Below, in pieces: positions 44,714-56,609 of a DNA stretch of 64,000 nucleotides. The stretch comes from Udeniomyces pyricola (lineage: Eukaryota; Basidiomycota; Tremellomycetes; Cystofilobasidiales; Mrakiaceae). The stretch's first letter is position 1. Each line of letters begins with the position of its first letter. Made by a program: the position numbers and the translations under genes. Location: the NCBI GenBank assembly GCA_039545295.1, contig BCIK01000030.1:248001-312000 (forward strand), written 5' to 3'. Under the pieces are notes generated by a model. It searched no databases. It was given only the letters and a program-made list of their open reading frames with translations, and was not told where the DNA came from.

Positions 44714-47700
44714 ATGGGCAACTCATCCGTTTGCGAGCATCACCAAGCCAACGTAAGCTCAACACGTGCGCTTCGACTGAAATACGAGTGCCCGAGGCCT
44801 AGGAGCGCGTCGGCATTGACCAGCCTCATACCACGTTGCCCTCTGCCTTTTGCTCTCTATCAGCTTGATCCAGTTCCGTTCTTCGGCGAGAGTGTAACGT
44901 TCAAAGCGCATTACGTTGGATGGATCGTCGTGAGTTGGTTTTCTTCTTTTTTTCTTTTTTTTTTCTCTCTCTTAAGGTGTAAACAGGCACATACGCGACA
45001 ACGCAATACCTGGGCCGGGAGATTCGACCCGGCTCGTGCATCCAAGGCACCAACCCTCGCTACTTTCATTCATCTCGCAGATTCCAATGCTGATCTGAGC
45101 CCATTTTCCTCTATCACACTTCGACAGGAATCGTTCAGTGCGGATTCTTTACGATTGTTGCATCCATCACGTCATTCTGGTTGATATATCACCATCTTGG
45201 GTATTACACGAACCGAAGGTAGTAATTCACCTTTCTTTCTGTCAAGAACTCTCTGTCTGAGCGGCGGCGGCTGACGATGAAGGATTGTTCTGGCCGATAT
45301 GACGGATCTAGACAGCAGCGGCATATCATCAGACTGCTCTTCATGGTGGTAAGTCTAGCCAACATGTATGGAGCTGGCCGGTATGTTCCTCCATGCGAGG
45401 CACGATTACTGAGATACTATCGAATTGCCACTCTTCTAGCCGATCTACGCAATCGTATCATTCGCGAGCTATATAGACTATCAGGACGCCTTATACTACG
45501 AGCTTTTGCGGGATTGCTACGAGGGTGAGTGCTTAGGATATTGCTTCCGTTTCAACTTAGACAGCTACCTAAGAATGCTGAACCTATATCGATGTACCCT
45601 CGATCCTCCACAGCCTTTGTGATCGCATCGTTCTTCTTTTTACTGTTATCTTACTTGGGATCGACTGAAGAAGATCAAAGATCCATCTTTCGTTATAAGA
45701 AGCTCGACCGATGGGTGTGGTTAGTGTCTTCCAACGACACCATCTAGCTATACTTTCTGGTCTCAATATACTAATGCACCCTGCACAATTTCCGATCTTG
45801 TACTACGCAGGCCATTGGGATGGATTCCGCTTAAGCCTTCTACTGGACTTCATTTTCTTCAGATGATGAAATGGTGTATCATGCAGTGAGTAAGATTTGG
45901 TCATCATCACTTGCGCGACCGGTCAGGTCAAGTTGCTCATTGTTGTCACCGCCTACCTTCTTTCCTTCTCTCTTCTCTTCCAAAGGTATGTCTTCATCCG
46001 ACCGGGCAGCACTATCGCAGCAGTTGTCACACAGAGACTTGGTCTCTATTGCGTGAGCTCTTACAGTCCAATCTGGAGCCACATCTATGTGAGATTTCTC
46101 ATCTTGACCTTGCCATGTACTATGTTCAAGATTGTTGACCCTGTCGTAACCACGTATCAACCTTCAAGATCACCATTGCCATCTCGGTCTCGGTAACCAT
46201 CGCCATGTATGCGGTGGTCCAATTGTACACGATGATATCCGTTGAGCTCAAACCCTTCTCGCCCATCTCCAAGTCAGTTCGCACTCCTCTGTCTGTCAAG
46301 TGCTTAAGAATACTGCCACGTGCTGGGGCAGAGCATTGACGAGATTTCCTTCCTCCTTGCTTCTCGTGTCACATCGTTCCTTGACTCCCTAGATTTCTCT
46401 GCATCAAGAGTGTCGTATTTCTCACGTTTTGGCAGGCGAGCATGCTCTCCTTGCTGGCTTCGTTTGGAGTCATCAGGGGAACACGGTACATGACCTCCGA
46501 CGACATCCTCGTTGGTCTCAACGCTCTGTTAGAGACGTTTGAGATGATGATCTTCGCGTTCCTGCACATCAAGGCTTTCAGTTGTGCGTTGACGACCCTC
46601 GTTACCTGCTCCGGGTCAGCGCTGAACTCGCTTGCGAACGCTGACAACGATATGGTCACCCACATGCAGATCGACCATATCGGCCAGAGGACCGGACCCA
46701 GACGACGCCTCGTCTGCGATCGCTCGCACACGCCATGGACTTCCGTGACCTTTGGAGAGAAACGACATCGGGCTCTATGTATCTCGTTTGTGTTCCACGT
46801 TCAATGCTTCAGAATCGCCCGTTTTTAAGCCAATTTGCTAAATACGCTTCCTCCCAAACGATTGGATGTATTCACGAAACCTAAATACACCGATGTGTCG
46901 TACACAGTGGGCCAAGCTTCGAGGCCAACAACCCGATGGTCCGGACCGGGATGAAGACTTCAAGGCCATCCATGGCAGAGCTCGAGGTCCCCTTCCTGGC
47001 GCCGCCACACCTTTGACTGCGGCCGAACTCGCGAGGAAAAAGCTTGGATTTGATCACGTTCAAGAGGACGAATGGGACACCGGGAGTGAAACCGAAGATG
47101 ATGACCGCCATGAGCTCGTTGGAATTCGTGAGGACCCTGTTAGAGGGAGAGTGCCTGGAGGATATCGCCCGACGTCATACGACGATCGTCAGCGTAAGAT
47201 TCGAGGATCTGCTTTACCCTCGCCCGCCAACAGCCCTTATATCATTCCTTGCCACAGCTCATCCATGTCGGCATTTGATCCTCTTTACGACTATCCTACC
47301 GTTGCTCGACGACTAGCCACCTCGAGCCCAGCACCCACGTTGGCCGATACAACGATCTCTCTTCCAGCTGACGGGGTTGTACTCACTTCCGTTTTCCCTG
47401 CAATCGAAGCTCTTCACCTTGAAGACCTGCTACAGGTCGATCGGCCTTTGCCTTCTTCCCGAGAGATGTCACCCGATGAGTCTCGCCAGACTCGATCGCC
47501 CCCTCTCGTCTTGTCACATTCAGGATCCTATCAACCCCTTTCTGCTCTCAAACCCGAAATCCCTGTTTTGACCTCAGAAGTCTCTTCTACATCCTCACCT
47601 GTGGTGCAAGCCCAAGTAGGCTGGTTCCACCGCTTTCGAGCTCAAGCTTCCTACGACAGAGACGCTCGAGATCCGACAACCGATCTTGGGCGACAGGAAA

Positions 47701-48497
47701 GCTCAGAACGTAGAGATCTCGATCGGTTCACGCCTGCACCGATTATAAGTTCTTTGAGACGGCATCCGCGAGAGTACGGCCTGGGTACGACGACATCGCA
47801 AAGCCAGGGTCGGGCAGGAAGAGGAGGTATCCTGGTCGGACAAGAGACGCTCGTCGTCCACGAAAGACTCCCATTTGCAAACATATCGGTAGCAGCCGAT
47901 TACAGACCCATGTCTCATTCACCAGAAACCAATGATTCACCACCACCATCTCGGACTCTTCCATCAGGTCCCAACTTTATGCAGTCCACATTGTCTCCGC
48001 CTGTGGGAATGACTATCGATCGACCGATGATCACTAGGCCATGTTGGCCAGCTTCGCATCTCATCTCCTCTTCTACGATTCCTTCACGCTTGACTCCCCT
48101 ATCCTCCTCGACGACGCCCAAACTACCTAACGAATTGATTCTTGATGAATCCTGCCCCCGACCGTCTGATCCTCCCGCTCAAATCGTCACTCCGATTCCT
48201 GTCTCTACCGCTCGATACTCCCTCTCGACTTATCGATCCGATCCTCCCTCGATAACTCAATCGTATGCTGCTGATGATGAACAGCGAGAGCAGCAGCAGC
48301 TCACCATGTCTCATCATCACCATCATCCCATCTCGTCGATGATGTCTCGACCGACCATGGGGTCGGACAACCCCTCCTCTTCCTCACAACACATCATCCC
48401 TGCCACCCCCACTCAAAGTTCCAAACAAGGCAACGGTGATGATGTCGACGTCGGTGATAGCGGTAATCTCATAACCGATCAACGACGACAACGATAA
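44714..48497 (+). CDS. DUF300 (TMEM184 / OST-alpha-like) seven-helix membrane protein
   Basis: Twelve exons, 876 codons as modelled: 44714-44752, 44864-44929, 45100-45218, 45312-45348, 45440-45524, 45614-45719, 45811-45885, 45986-46088, 46169-46272, 46393-46583, 46670-46785, 46908-48497. Family landmarks are in order: AHYVGWIV, RHIIRLLFMVPIYAIVSF, ELLRDCYEAFVIASFFFLL, WCIMQYVFIRP, AVVQLYTMI, LKPFSPISKFLCIKSVVF and FAFLHIKAFSYRPYRPED. Members are endomembrane or plasma-membrane proteins related to organic solute transporter alpha; the fungal role is unclear. About 500 hydrophilic, Ser/Pro-rich residues form the cytoplasmic tail. The third exon is uncertain: the nicer acceptor at 45126-45127 breaks the frame, while AG at 45098-45099 keeps it and inserts about nine residues. 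Confidence 0.8.
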
Positions 48498-48777
48498 CGA
48501 CCGACGTCGGACGGATCGGTGGGCATAAGATCTCATAGATTGTCGTCTACGGGTGTTGTTTGACCAATGAGAGGAAGACCTCGGACCGATGCGGGGGGGG
48601 GGGGGCAGGCGGGCGTTGATTTGAGAACCGATTGAACGCCCTGCCCTCTGGGATCGCGTGCGGGTGAGATGAGGATCCTTGCTGTGAGGAAAAAAAAGGG
48701 GGGGGGGAGCAGGAGAGAGAGAGAAAAGATGTATAACCAAACTCCTACTTAGATAATGCACGTAACAACCTGATATG

Positions 48778-48808
<31 letters not shown>

Positions 48809-50084
48809 GAAGACCATCGGAATCGACTCAGTTGGATCTAAGCTCAACTGACTTGTTATCCACCTAAGCGCTATCGTATAATCTCTCTATCAAGTCTCGC
48901 TTAGTAGCTAGTGATTGCGTGAAAGGATAGGAGGGCTTTGTCGTGGATTACTTAACCCCAAATAGGCTAGCTAGTTACTAGTACTATGACTACTAAGCTA
49001 TCAATCAGGACCCGGGCCCGTGATGTTATGCTAAAGAATTAAGAGACAGACAGACAACACAGACGGAGAAGAATCGGACTATATAGATGTTTGAACAGAT
49101 ATTATCTCTCTTTAAATGTATATATGTGCGTATGCGCGTGTGGATAGTGTAATCTAAAAATTGTAAGGATGCAGAGATAGTGAACAGGGGGCCGCGTCGT
49201 GTGAGGAGGTTAGAGGTGGGGGGAAGGGGGGAATCGAGAGGAGGGATTGGACTTTGGTTTGGACGAAAGAAAGAGAGACAGAGGGGAACGAACAAACGAA
49301 CGAATACACGAATAAATAGACAAAAACGAAGAAGAATTACCAGAGAGAGAAAGAGAAAGAAAGAAAAAGAGAAAGGAGGACAAGGAAAGAAAAAGAACGA
49401 ACAAGAATAGTCCTCCGACGAGCTCGAACAAGACGTGAAGAATAGGAGAAACTTCTATTTCGAATTAAGAACATGGGTATGTAAGAAAAGGGAAGATCGT
49501 TGAGATGAGATGGCGGACGACATGGGTGACGGACATGGATGGGCGAGCTGTGGACGGGTGAGGGGACAAGGGCGATACGGTTGAGATTGATCTTCGCTCA
49601 GCTTATTGAGAGGTGTGAATTGGAAAAGAGAAAGAAAAGAGCCAAGGAGAATGAGGAAGAGAGTAGCGCGTATGACATGCAGGTTGAAACGAAGAGAGAG
49701 AGAGAGGAGAAACCAAGGGAAAGAGAGGGTGAAAGAGGAAGAGGAAAGAGATAGAGGGGTGAAGATAATGATTAGAAGAGAGTGGGCGGTAACAAAGCAG
49801 TTGGGGTCGGCCGGTTCGAGAAAGGATTGATGGATGTGAGTGAGTGGGTGTGTAGTGCGCGTGTATGGATGTGAAAGGTAGAAAGAGAGAGAGAGGCACG
49901 AAAGTCGATCGATCGAGAAGGCCAATCAAAGTTGGCATACCAAAGATGACCGAATTTTTCCGCTCGTCCTCTCGCTCGCCCTCTCCCTTTGTTCCCACTT
50001 ATTATTGTCCTCATCACTCCTTTTCCAATCGACTCATCCAAACCCTCGCAACTACCCACACGCGCACGCACTCTCCTTCTTTCT
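48498..50084. other. long convergent 3' intergenic region
   Basis: Nearly 1.6 kb between two converging stops. It contains G runs near 48593-48605 and 48699-48707, an AT microsatellite (48782-48808), and a strongly purine-rich plus strand at 49200-49900 (pyrimidine-rich on the minus strand). The ORFs in this stretch are low-complexity artefacts of that bias. No tRNA, RNA or mobile element is recognised. Confidence 0.5.
48782..48808. repeat. AT dinucleotide microsatellite
   Basis: An uninterrupted AT/TA repeat of about 27 nt in the convergent spacer after the DUF300 gene. Confidence 0.9.
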
Positions 50085-51240
50085 CTACACACAAATCCCA
50101 AAAACGCCAATGACGGGTCGATGATCGCTAAACCCCTGAATAAGGTTCATTTCACTCTCACTCAACGTGCCATAATGCAACGCAAGAACCTCGCCTTTCC
50201 GTCGCCTCACCAAGCGGGGTTCCGGTTTCACGATAGCCGTTTCGAGTGGTGGAGATGTCGGCCCCGGTCCATGATGGTTACCATTGGCCGGATGGTGAGA
50301 AGAAAGATCTGATCCGGTACCAGGGAAAGAGGTCGTTGGGAAGAGTCGGGTGAACCATGAGGGTCCATTCGTAGGCCGTTCAGACGAAGGCGAGGAAGGA
50401 GATGGGGGGAAGACCGTCGTAGAGGAAGGATGATGCATCATCGGAGAAGTCGTCGCTGACCCATATGGGTTCGAGTGGAACCGTTGGGAAGCAGGTCGAT
50501 TCGCCGCAGATGACATTTTGCTCAGAGAGGGGACGATGGGGGAGGTTCGCGAGCGGGACGGAGAACAGGGCGCAGCGTGATAAGAGGAGGAAGAGGGTGA
50601 AGAGCCTGAAGAAGAAGTTGAGGCATTGTTATTGATCAGAGACAGATCGAGAGGTTGAAGCATAGATGGGTGCGGAGGGTTTCCAGGGTGAGCTTGATGT
50701 GGGATGTGAAGCGGACTCGGCGGGATCGAAGACGTCGAAGGGGACGATTTCAACGATGTCGGACGCGAGGGCACGAACGTCCCAGAGATGGACCGCTCCC
50801 TTTCAGCTGGCGGATCGCGCTTCGCGAATTGCTGACTCGAGCCTGTACCCCAGTGAACATGGGCAGCAACGTGAGGCTCCGTCGAAGGGTGGATCAGGCC
50901 AGAATGCTCGCCGCTTCCACTTCCGCTGCCGGTCCCAAAAGCGATCGATCCCCGAGGTGTGCTCGAAGTGCTACTGATTCGACGAGATGACAGCTGAGAC
51001 GAGACTGAAAGAGAGCGACGCATCTCCCGATCGCGAGAGTTGCGTCGACGGATATGTAGAGCTTGGGCGAGTCGGTTTAACCGGGAGGGAGGCTCATCAG
51101 GGCTTGGAGGGACATCTTCGTCGGTCGTCAGAGGTTCTTCATCTGGATAATCTTCTTCGTGAGACTGTCCCGGTAGAAGAGCGTGGGCAGACGCATCAGC
51201 TGTGGGCTGTCGGGCATTCTCCGAATCCACGGTAAACCAC

Positions 51241-51279
<39 letters not shown>

Positions 51280-54200
51280 AGACGAGGCATCGGTTCACGA
51301 CTCACCTTCCAGAGGATTCGATCGCACCAACTTGGAACTCGCTGCTTGGAGCTTGTATCGTACGCTCCTCCTCCACCCTTACCAACGGCGTCGAACAGAC
51401 CTGTGAATCCGGCTCCTTCGCCATCGTTCTCGTCTTCGCTCTCATCATCTGAGACAGCAGGCGTTGTTCGACCAGAAGAGCCTTCAAACCGTCCGTTAAA
51501 AGATTGTCGGAGACGATGCGAGAGGTTCCGACCGAGGGCTGGGCGGGATCCGGAAGCCGAAACACCCTCAATCGACGTCCGAGAGGCCGAAGTCGAAGGG
51601 GTAGGAGAGGGACTCATAGGGTGAGATGTAGGGTTTTCTGGAGCCAAACTCGAGGCGTGCGAGGGTGTAGTAGGAACAGGAGAAACGGAAGGAGAGATCG
51701 AGGGGGGCATGGGCGAGTGGGCTGACGGCGGTAGAGGTGATAGTCCAGAACGATCAATGTCCAAAGATTCGCCCGAAACGGATCGACTCGATTGAGGGTT
51801 AGACGATCGTCGATTGACTGAACTGGAACGCGACGAGCTCGGCGGGATCGGGCTCGAGGGCGGTTTAATGAGACCCAGAAACTTGCGCTTGACTTTGATT
51901 GCAGTGCTTGGAAGGAATATCTTGCCGACGCGTTCAGCGAGCTGCTTGCCCTGACCGATGTGAGGATGGGATGATGAGTGATGAACTCCTCCAGTACTTC
52001 CAGAAGATCCTTCCTTTCCGTCATCCGTCACACTCTCGTGATCCTCATCGTCAGAGCTTCGCGTCGAGAGAGCCCCGTGTGAGGTCCAGCCGGATGCAAC
52101 CGAGGTTCGATCGGTGTCGTCGCCAGCATGGCAAGGGGAGGAACCCTCTTCGAGATCATCGTCGCACTCCTGAATGACATCCTGCTCGTTGGGCACGACC
52201 GAAGTCGTTGACTTGGTTGGGTGGGAAGCCGATGTCGAATTTTCTTCGCGATGCCTGCGTCGGGTCAGCCGAGATCCGGACCGCTTGAGAGGTTTGTTGA
52301 TGTCTGTGATACATGTGAGGCAGGTTGTAAGATGAGTCTAAATTGAATGGTACACCTAGCAATCACAAACGTCTGAAAGGGATGATACGTGTGAGGAGGC
52401 AAGGGAGAGGTCGCACCAAATTTGAAAGTCGGGGGGAAATTGATGGCCGCTTCTCGGAAGCCAACGAAACCGGTTCCCTCGGCCATGATCCGGCGGAGCT
52501 GATCAAACTTGAGAGCTTGATCGTACTCCTTCCGTGAAATGAGCCAATCAGCGTGAAGACTATCGGATTTGAAATAAGCAAAGAACACGTTAGGGTGAGT
52601 AAAGCCTGATCAACATGGGACAATGACGGGCGAGGGGAAGGTGACACGTCATGAGGTAGACGACTGACCGAGAGACGTCGAGCCGGAAGTTGAGATCGCC
52701 CATCCAAAAGCTTGCGTCATACCGATCCGTCGGGTCTGATTCAAAGAGTTGACATCAAAATCGGAGGGACCCTGTCAGAACCCTCGTCGCCGCAACACAT
52801 CTCTCAGGTGCAGTCATACACAACTCAACCGAGACACACCTTCCATGATCAACCTCTCATCCCCCGGATCGAGGAAGGCATCGACGTCGAGCTCGCTCTT
52901 GATCTTTTGGACATTCATCAGACGAACGTCGCAACGCGAAGCATGAGCAGCAAGGTGAGAATTGATGAACAGCAGTCGTGTCTCGGCCAAATGGATGGCG
53001 ATAGCTAAGCACATACAACCCAAAGAAGGCGAAAGAGAAGGAGGGTGAGATCCAAGGTTTGCATCAGTCTTTCTTCGCGTCGATGGAGATACGCGGTATT
53101 GTTGTAAGAGAACACTTACCGACGCCGCCCTTGTTACCGAATCGGCCTCCGATGAGGCCGGTCGTGACGTACGAGGTGGAAGTCTCTGCAAGCGAGTAGC
53201 CCAACCGATATCGTCAGCTTCGTCAAACGAAAGGATGCGATCATTCAAACCGCACAGACCGGAATCCATTTGAATCAACTCACTCTTCACAAGGTGCTTA
53301 CATCCTCTCCAAACGTAAACGCAAAGGTAGATTCCTAGCAACCTTTCCTTCGCAACAAACTCATAAGCTCCCTTGCCCTCCTCACATATCCTCAAACGCC
53401 CGCCATCTTTCGCCGTCCCCATTCCCTGTCCTGTCGAGGACCCAGAAGCCGAACCAGTTTCCCCCCCACCAGTCCTTCCTGAAGTCGAGTCTTTGCTGCC
53501 TTTGCGTTGCATGGGGTCATCAATGATGATAAGCTTGTCCTTCCCGACGTCTTCGACAGGAACTTGACCGTCTCCCCCAGGTTCGGTCGCCATGAGCCCT
53601 TGATGCGGAGGCGTCGTTGATCCAGTACCCGGAGTAGAATTGGATGGGATCGAACCGGTAGTCGAGTGAGAGGAAGGAGCAGCTTCGAGGGCTGAAGAGG
53701 CGGGCGCTCGGCCTTCCCCAACTCGGTTCGCATACCAGCTGTATGAGGGTCGTGAGAGGCAGGGGTCGAGTGCTGATGTCAGTGAATGGTGTGCTTTATC
53801 GAGACGCAAGCAAAACCACCTCGGACGAAGCGAAGGATGGAAGCTCACTCTTGAAGGACACTACTCCAACCTTTACCCTCGATGGCAATATGCTTAAGCT
53901 TTTCCTCCTTGAGCCGTTCCTTCTCCCTTTCTTTGCGCTCCCTCTCATCATCTTTGTCCCTATCCTTTTCTTTCTCCCTCTCTGTGTCTTCTCCTCCACT
54001 CGTACCCCCGCCGTCCGCCAGGGGAGTGGGTCCATCTCTATCAGGCTGAGGTGACGAATTTCGGTGAGGCACACCTAGCCAGCCTCCAACAGATGTCAGA
54101 TGCTTTGTCGTAGACGAAGGAGATAGGATGTCTCGGGAAGGCGAAGGCGTCATAGCTTGAGGCGAAGACGACACTTGAGGAATCTGTAGGGACGATGGGA

Positions 54201-55687
54201 TTTGAAGTGAGAGGTTGAGAGGTCGGGGAGTTGAGGGTGCAAGAAGCGGGGTTTGAGCGGGTGTAGGTAAGTGAGACGAGGATGGCGAAGGTGATGTCTC
54301 GGAGAATTCTAGTGCAGGAACGGAATGTGGAGTATGCGGTGGTTGCTGCCGCTGTTGAGAGATATTCGCGGTCGAAGCCGAAAGGGGGAGGGAGGCGCTT
54401 GTTTCTGGTACATTGACAGGTGGTGAGCCAGCAGACGAGGGAAGAGGCGTGATGGGTGTGGGCTGCAAGGGAGTAGGAGGAGCTGTCACAGGTAGAGGGG
54501 TGTTGTTGGAAGGCTGAGGAGAGTTGGACGAAGGAAGAGCAACTGTATGAGAAGGAGGCGTTGGAGGTGGCTTGGCAGGGATGGAGGTTGTAGATCGATC
54601 GGCGTTGCCAAACTTCATCTTGGAGAGGCCCATAGGAACCCCACTTGGAACAGGACATTCCTGCAAGGAGAAAGGAATACAACGTTCAGAGAGGTAAACG
54701 GACCAAAGAGGCAGTAAAGGAAGAGCAAGACGTTCGATAAATCAATCACATGCTCAAAGATTCACATGCAAGCTCCAGCAACGATTATCACGAAAGCTTA
54801 CCTGGCCGGCAATTACAATCAGATGATACGGGTGAGATGCGTCAAGCTTGAGCTTGGGAAGTTTACCCGAGGCAATCTCCTCCTCTGTTGGTGGAACATA
54901 AATAGGCACCTTGCCGAGCAAAGGAGTGAGGTCGCCTTTGGGGATAGAGTCGTGCCTGATGGGATTGAGGATAAAGCAGCGAGAAGCGGAAAATAAATCT
55001 GACGAGTCAGAAGGTATGCACACGATCAAAACGTTCCTTCTCGTCACGCCCTTCGCAGTGATAGTCATGTCCATGAGCACTGGGGAAGCCTGTGGTATAG
55101 ACTTACATATTCCAAGTGACAAACCGCATTTTGAGGACATCCCTCTTGCCAGTAATCTTGTCTTCCGCATCAAAGTCCTGTTCGCCATTGTCTTGTACAG
55201 GATAATCGTCGTTTGTCTCATCTGGCAATCCATGCGACTTGGCACCTTTACCATGATCTCCACCCCCCTGACTATGGCTCCCGATGAAGCTTGGTAACCG
55301 ACCCTTGAGCCTGTCCATTCCTCCACCACCGCTTTCGCCTTCCGATTTCTGGCCTTCATTGTGAAGCTGACTGAAATGACGTTCTCCTCTGGCCTCATGG
55401 TTGAAATGCTGGTGATGGTGGAGATGATGGGGTAATAGGTTCTGAAGTCGCGAGAAGAGAGGGGCAGGAGGTGGAGGATCATCAATCTGCTGCGAGTTTG
55501 GCGTGAGGGCCGGCGGACGCGGTGTCGACGCCGGCGACGGTGGGAGCTGTTGATTGGTTCCAGTGATCATGGGAGGAAGAACCTCTGCGGGGACTGATGT
55601 TGGAGAGGAAGGATATGTGGACGTCAATGTAGAGGGAGGGCCAAGATAGGTTGTCGACGACGAGGGCAAGGCGGCGGGCGAAGCCAT
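50085..55687 (-). CDS. inositol polyphosphate 5-phosphatase with large insertions
   Basis: Ten exons, 1524 codons: 55107-55687, 54802-54955, 53849-54660, 53284-53738, 53120-53185, 52840-53004, 52669-52735, 52417-52559, 51306-52303, 50085-51218. The IPPc (DNase I-fold) domain is complete but scattered: MRFVTWNM, HLIVIAGQECPVPSG, YVTTGLIGGRFGNKGGVAI, LLFINSHLAAH, ASFWMGDLNFRLD (Asp758, Asn760), KQRVPSWCDRIL (about 1136-1145) and SDHRPV (Asp1512, His1513). The enzyme would remove the 5-phosphate of phosphoinositides such as PI(4,5)P2 at membranes. Between these blocks lie long Ser/Pro-rich insertions: about 250 residues after the second block, about 330 before WCDRIL and about 370 between WCDRIL and SDHRPV. 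There is no SAC domain. ATG 55687 is the first Met; the first 190 residues are disordered. Confidence 0.87.
51243..51278. repeat. poly-A tract (poly-T on the coding strand), 36 nt
   Basis: Lies in the last intron of the 5-phosphatase gene (51219-51305). On the minus strand it is T36, about 24 nt upstream of the modelled acceptor, so it forms the polypyrimidine tract. Confidence 0.9.
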
Positions 55688-56609
55688 GCAAGGGGAACGA
55701 GAGGGAAGGGGGAAGAAGGAGTTGGCTCGGGGCGTGGACGTGGAAGATTCGATTGGGGATGTAGCTTCTAGGTTCAGACATCAGCATCGGTGCAAAGGTA
55801 GATATTCATGTTGGGATTGGGTAGAAAGTATGCGGTACAAATGAGTCCCGGGCCAGTACCGTTAGTAAAGAACGAGGCGTAAAGGGATGATGACGAAAGG
55901 GGGTCAACGCAAGAGATCATCCAGATATGATAGGCCCACGGAACTTGCATCAAGCAGCTACTCACGCAGGGAGGATCCCAGTTCCACCATCTCTGGTTGT
56001 TGCATTCAATCGTCCCAGGGGTGAGCAAGGAAGGGCGAGGCGAAATACCGCAAGGAGGACGATGGAAGCTCGAAAGTGGTCAACTCCGTCGTTCTCGCGT
56101 TCAAGTCGTCGCGGACCAAACACGACGTTGGTTCGACTGGTTTCAGTTGGTTGAGGATTGGTCCAGTTGAGCAATGGAGGAGCGGATAGAGTAGTTGTAG
56201 CCAAAGGTAGGGATGATAGATGGGTGTGTGATCAGATGAGGTAGCGGTGGCGATGATGGTGAGAATGGGGTGCGGATGGGGTGAGGATGGGGTGAGGATG
56301 GGGCGGCTTGTCGGATGGAAGAAGGGAAGGGGAAAGGGGAAAGGGGAAGGTCCAAGGGGGGATGGCAGTCATCCCCAAAGGGCGGTGTCGACGACTGCAT
56401 GTTGCATATTGGCGCATGCCGCATGTGCATGATCTTCGTTCCCACACGTCATATTGACAAGGGCCCCATTAATGCTGCACGTACTGCTAAGATCGATCCA
56501 GACTAGAATATCGTCGACTGCATCAACAAGTCAGCTGTACGCGCGCTCCGACCAAGTGAATCATTCTTTATAGCTTAATTCATATATGTATATATATAGA
56601 TATATAGGC
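55688..56609. promoter_or_regulatory. intergenic region between tandem minus-strand genes
   Basis: Holds the promoter and leader of the 5-phosphatase (right of 55687) and the 3' end of the next minus-strand gene. It contains purine-rich GGGATGGGGTGAGGATG-like repeats (56250-56360) and an AT-rich patch at 56570-56605. An upstream non-coding exon of the phosphatase is possible but not supported. Confidence 0.45.

Noticed and set aside
49026..50084. Several ORFs on both strands after the DUF300 gene
   Set aside because: All are runs of Glu/Arg/Lys or Ser/Leu/Phe produced by a strongly purine-rich strand.
55774..56028. Possible upstream coding exon of the 5-phosphatase
   Set aside because: No in-frame splice to the ATG exon at 55687 and no conserved-looking residues; more likely 5' UTR.
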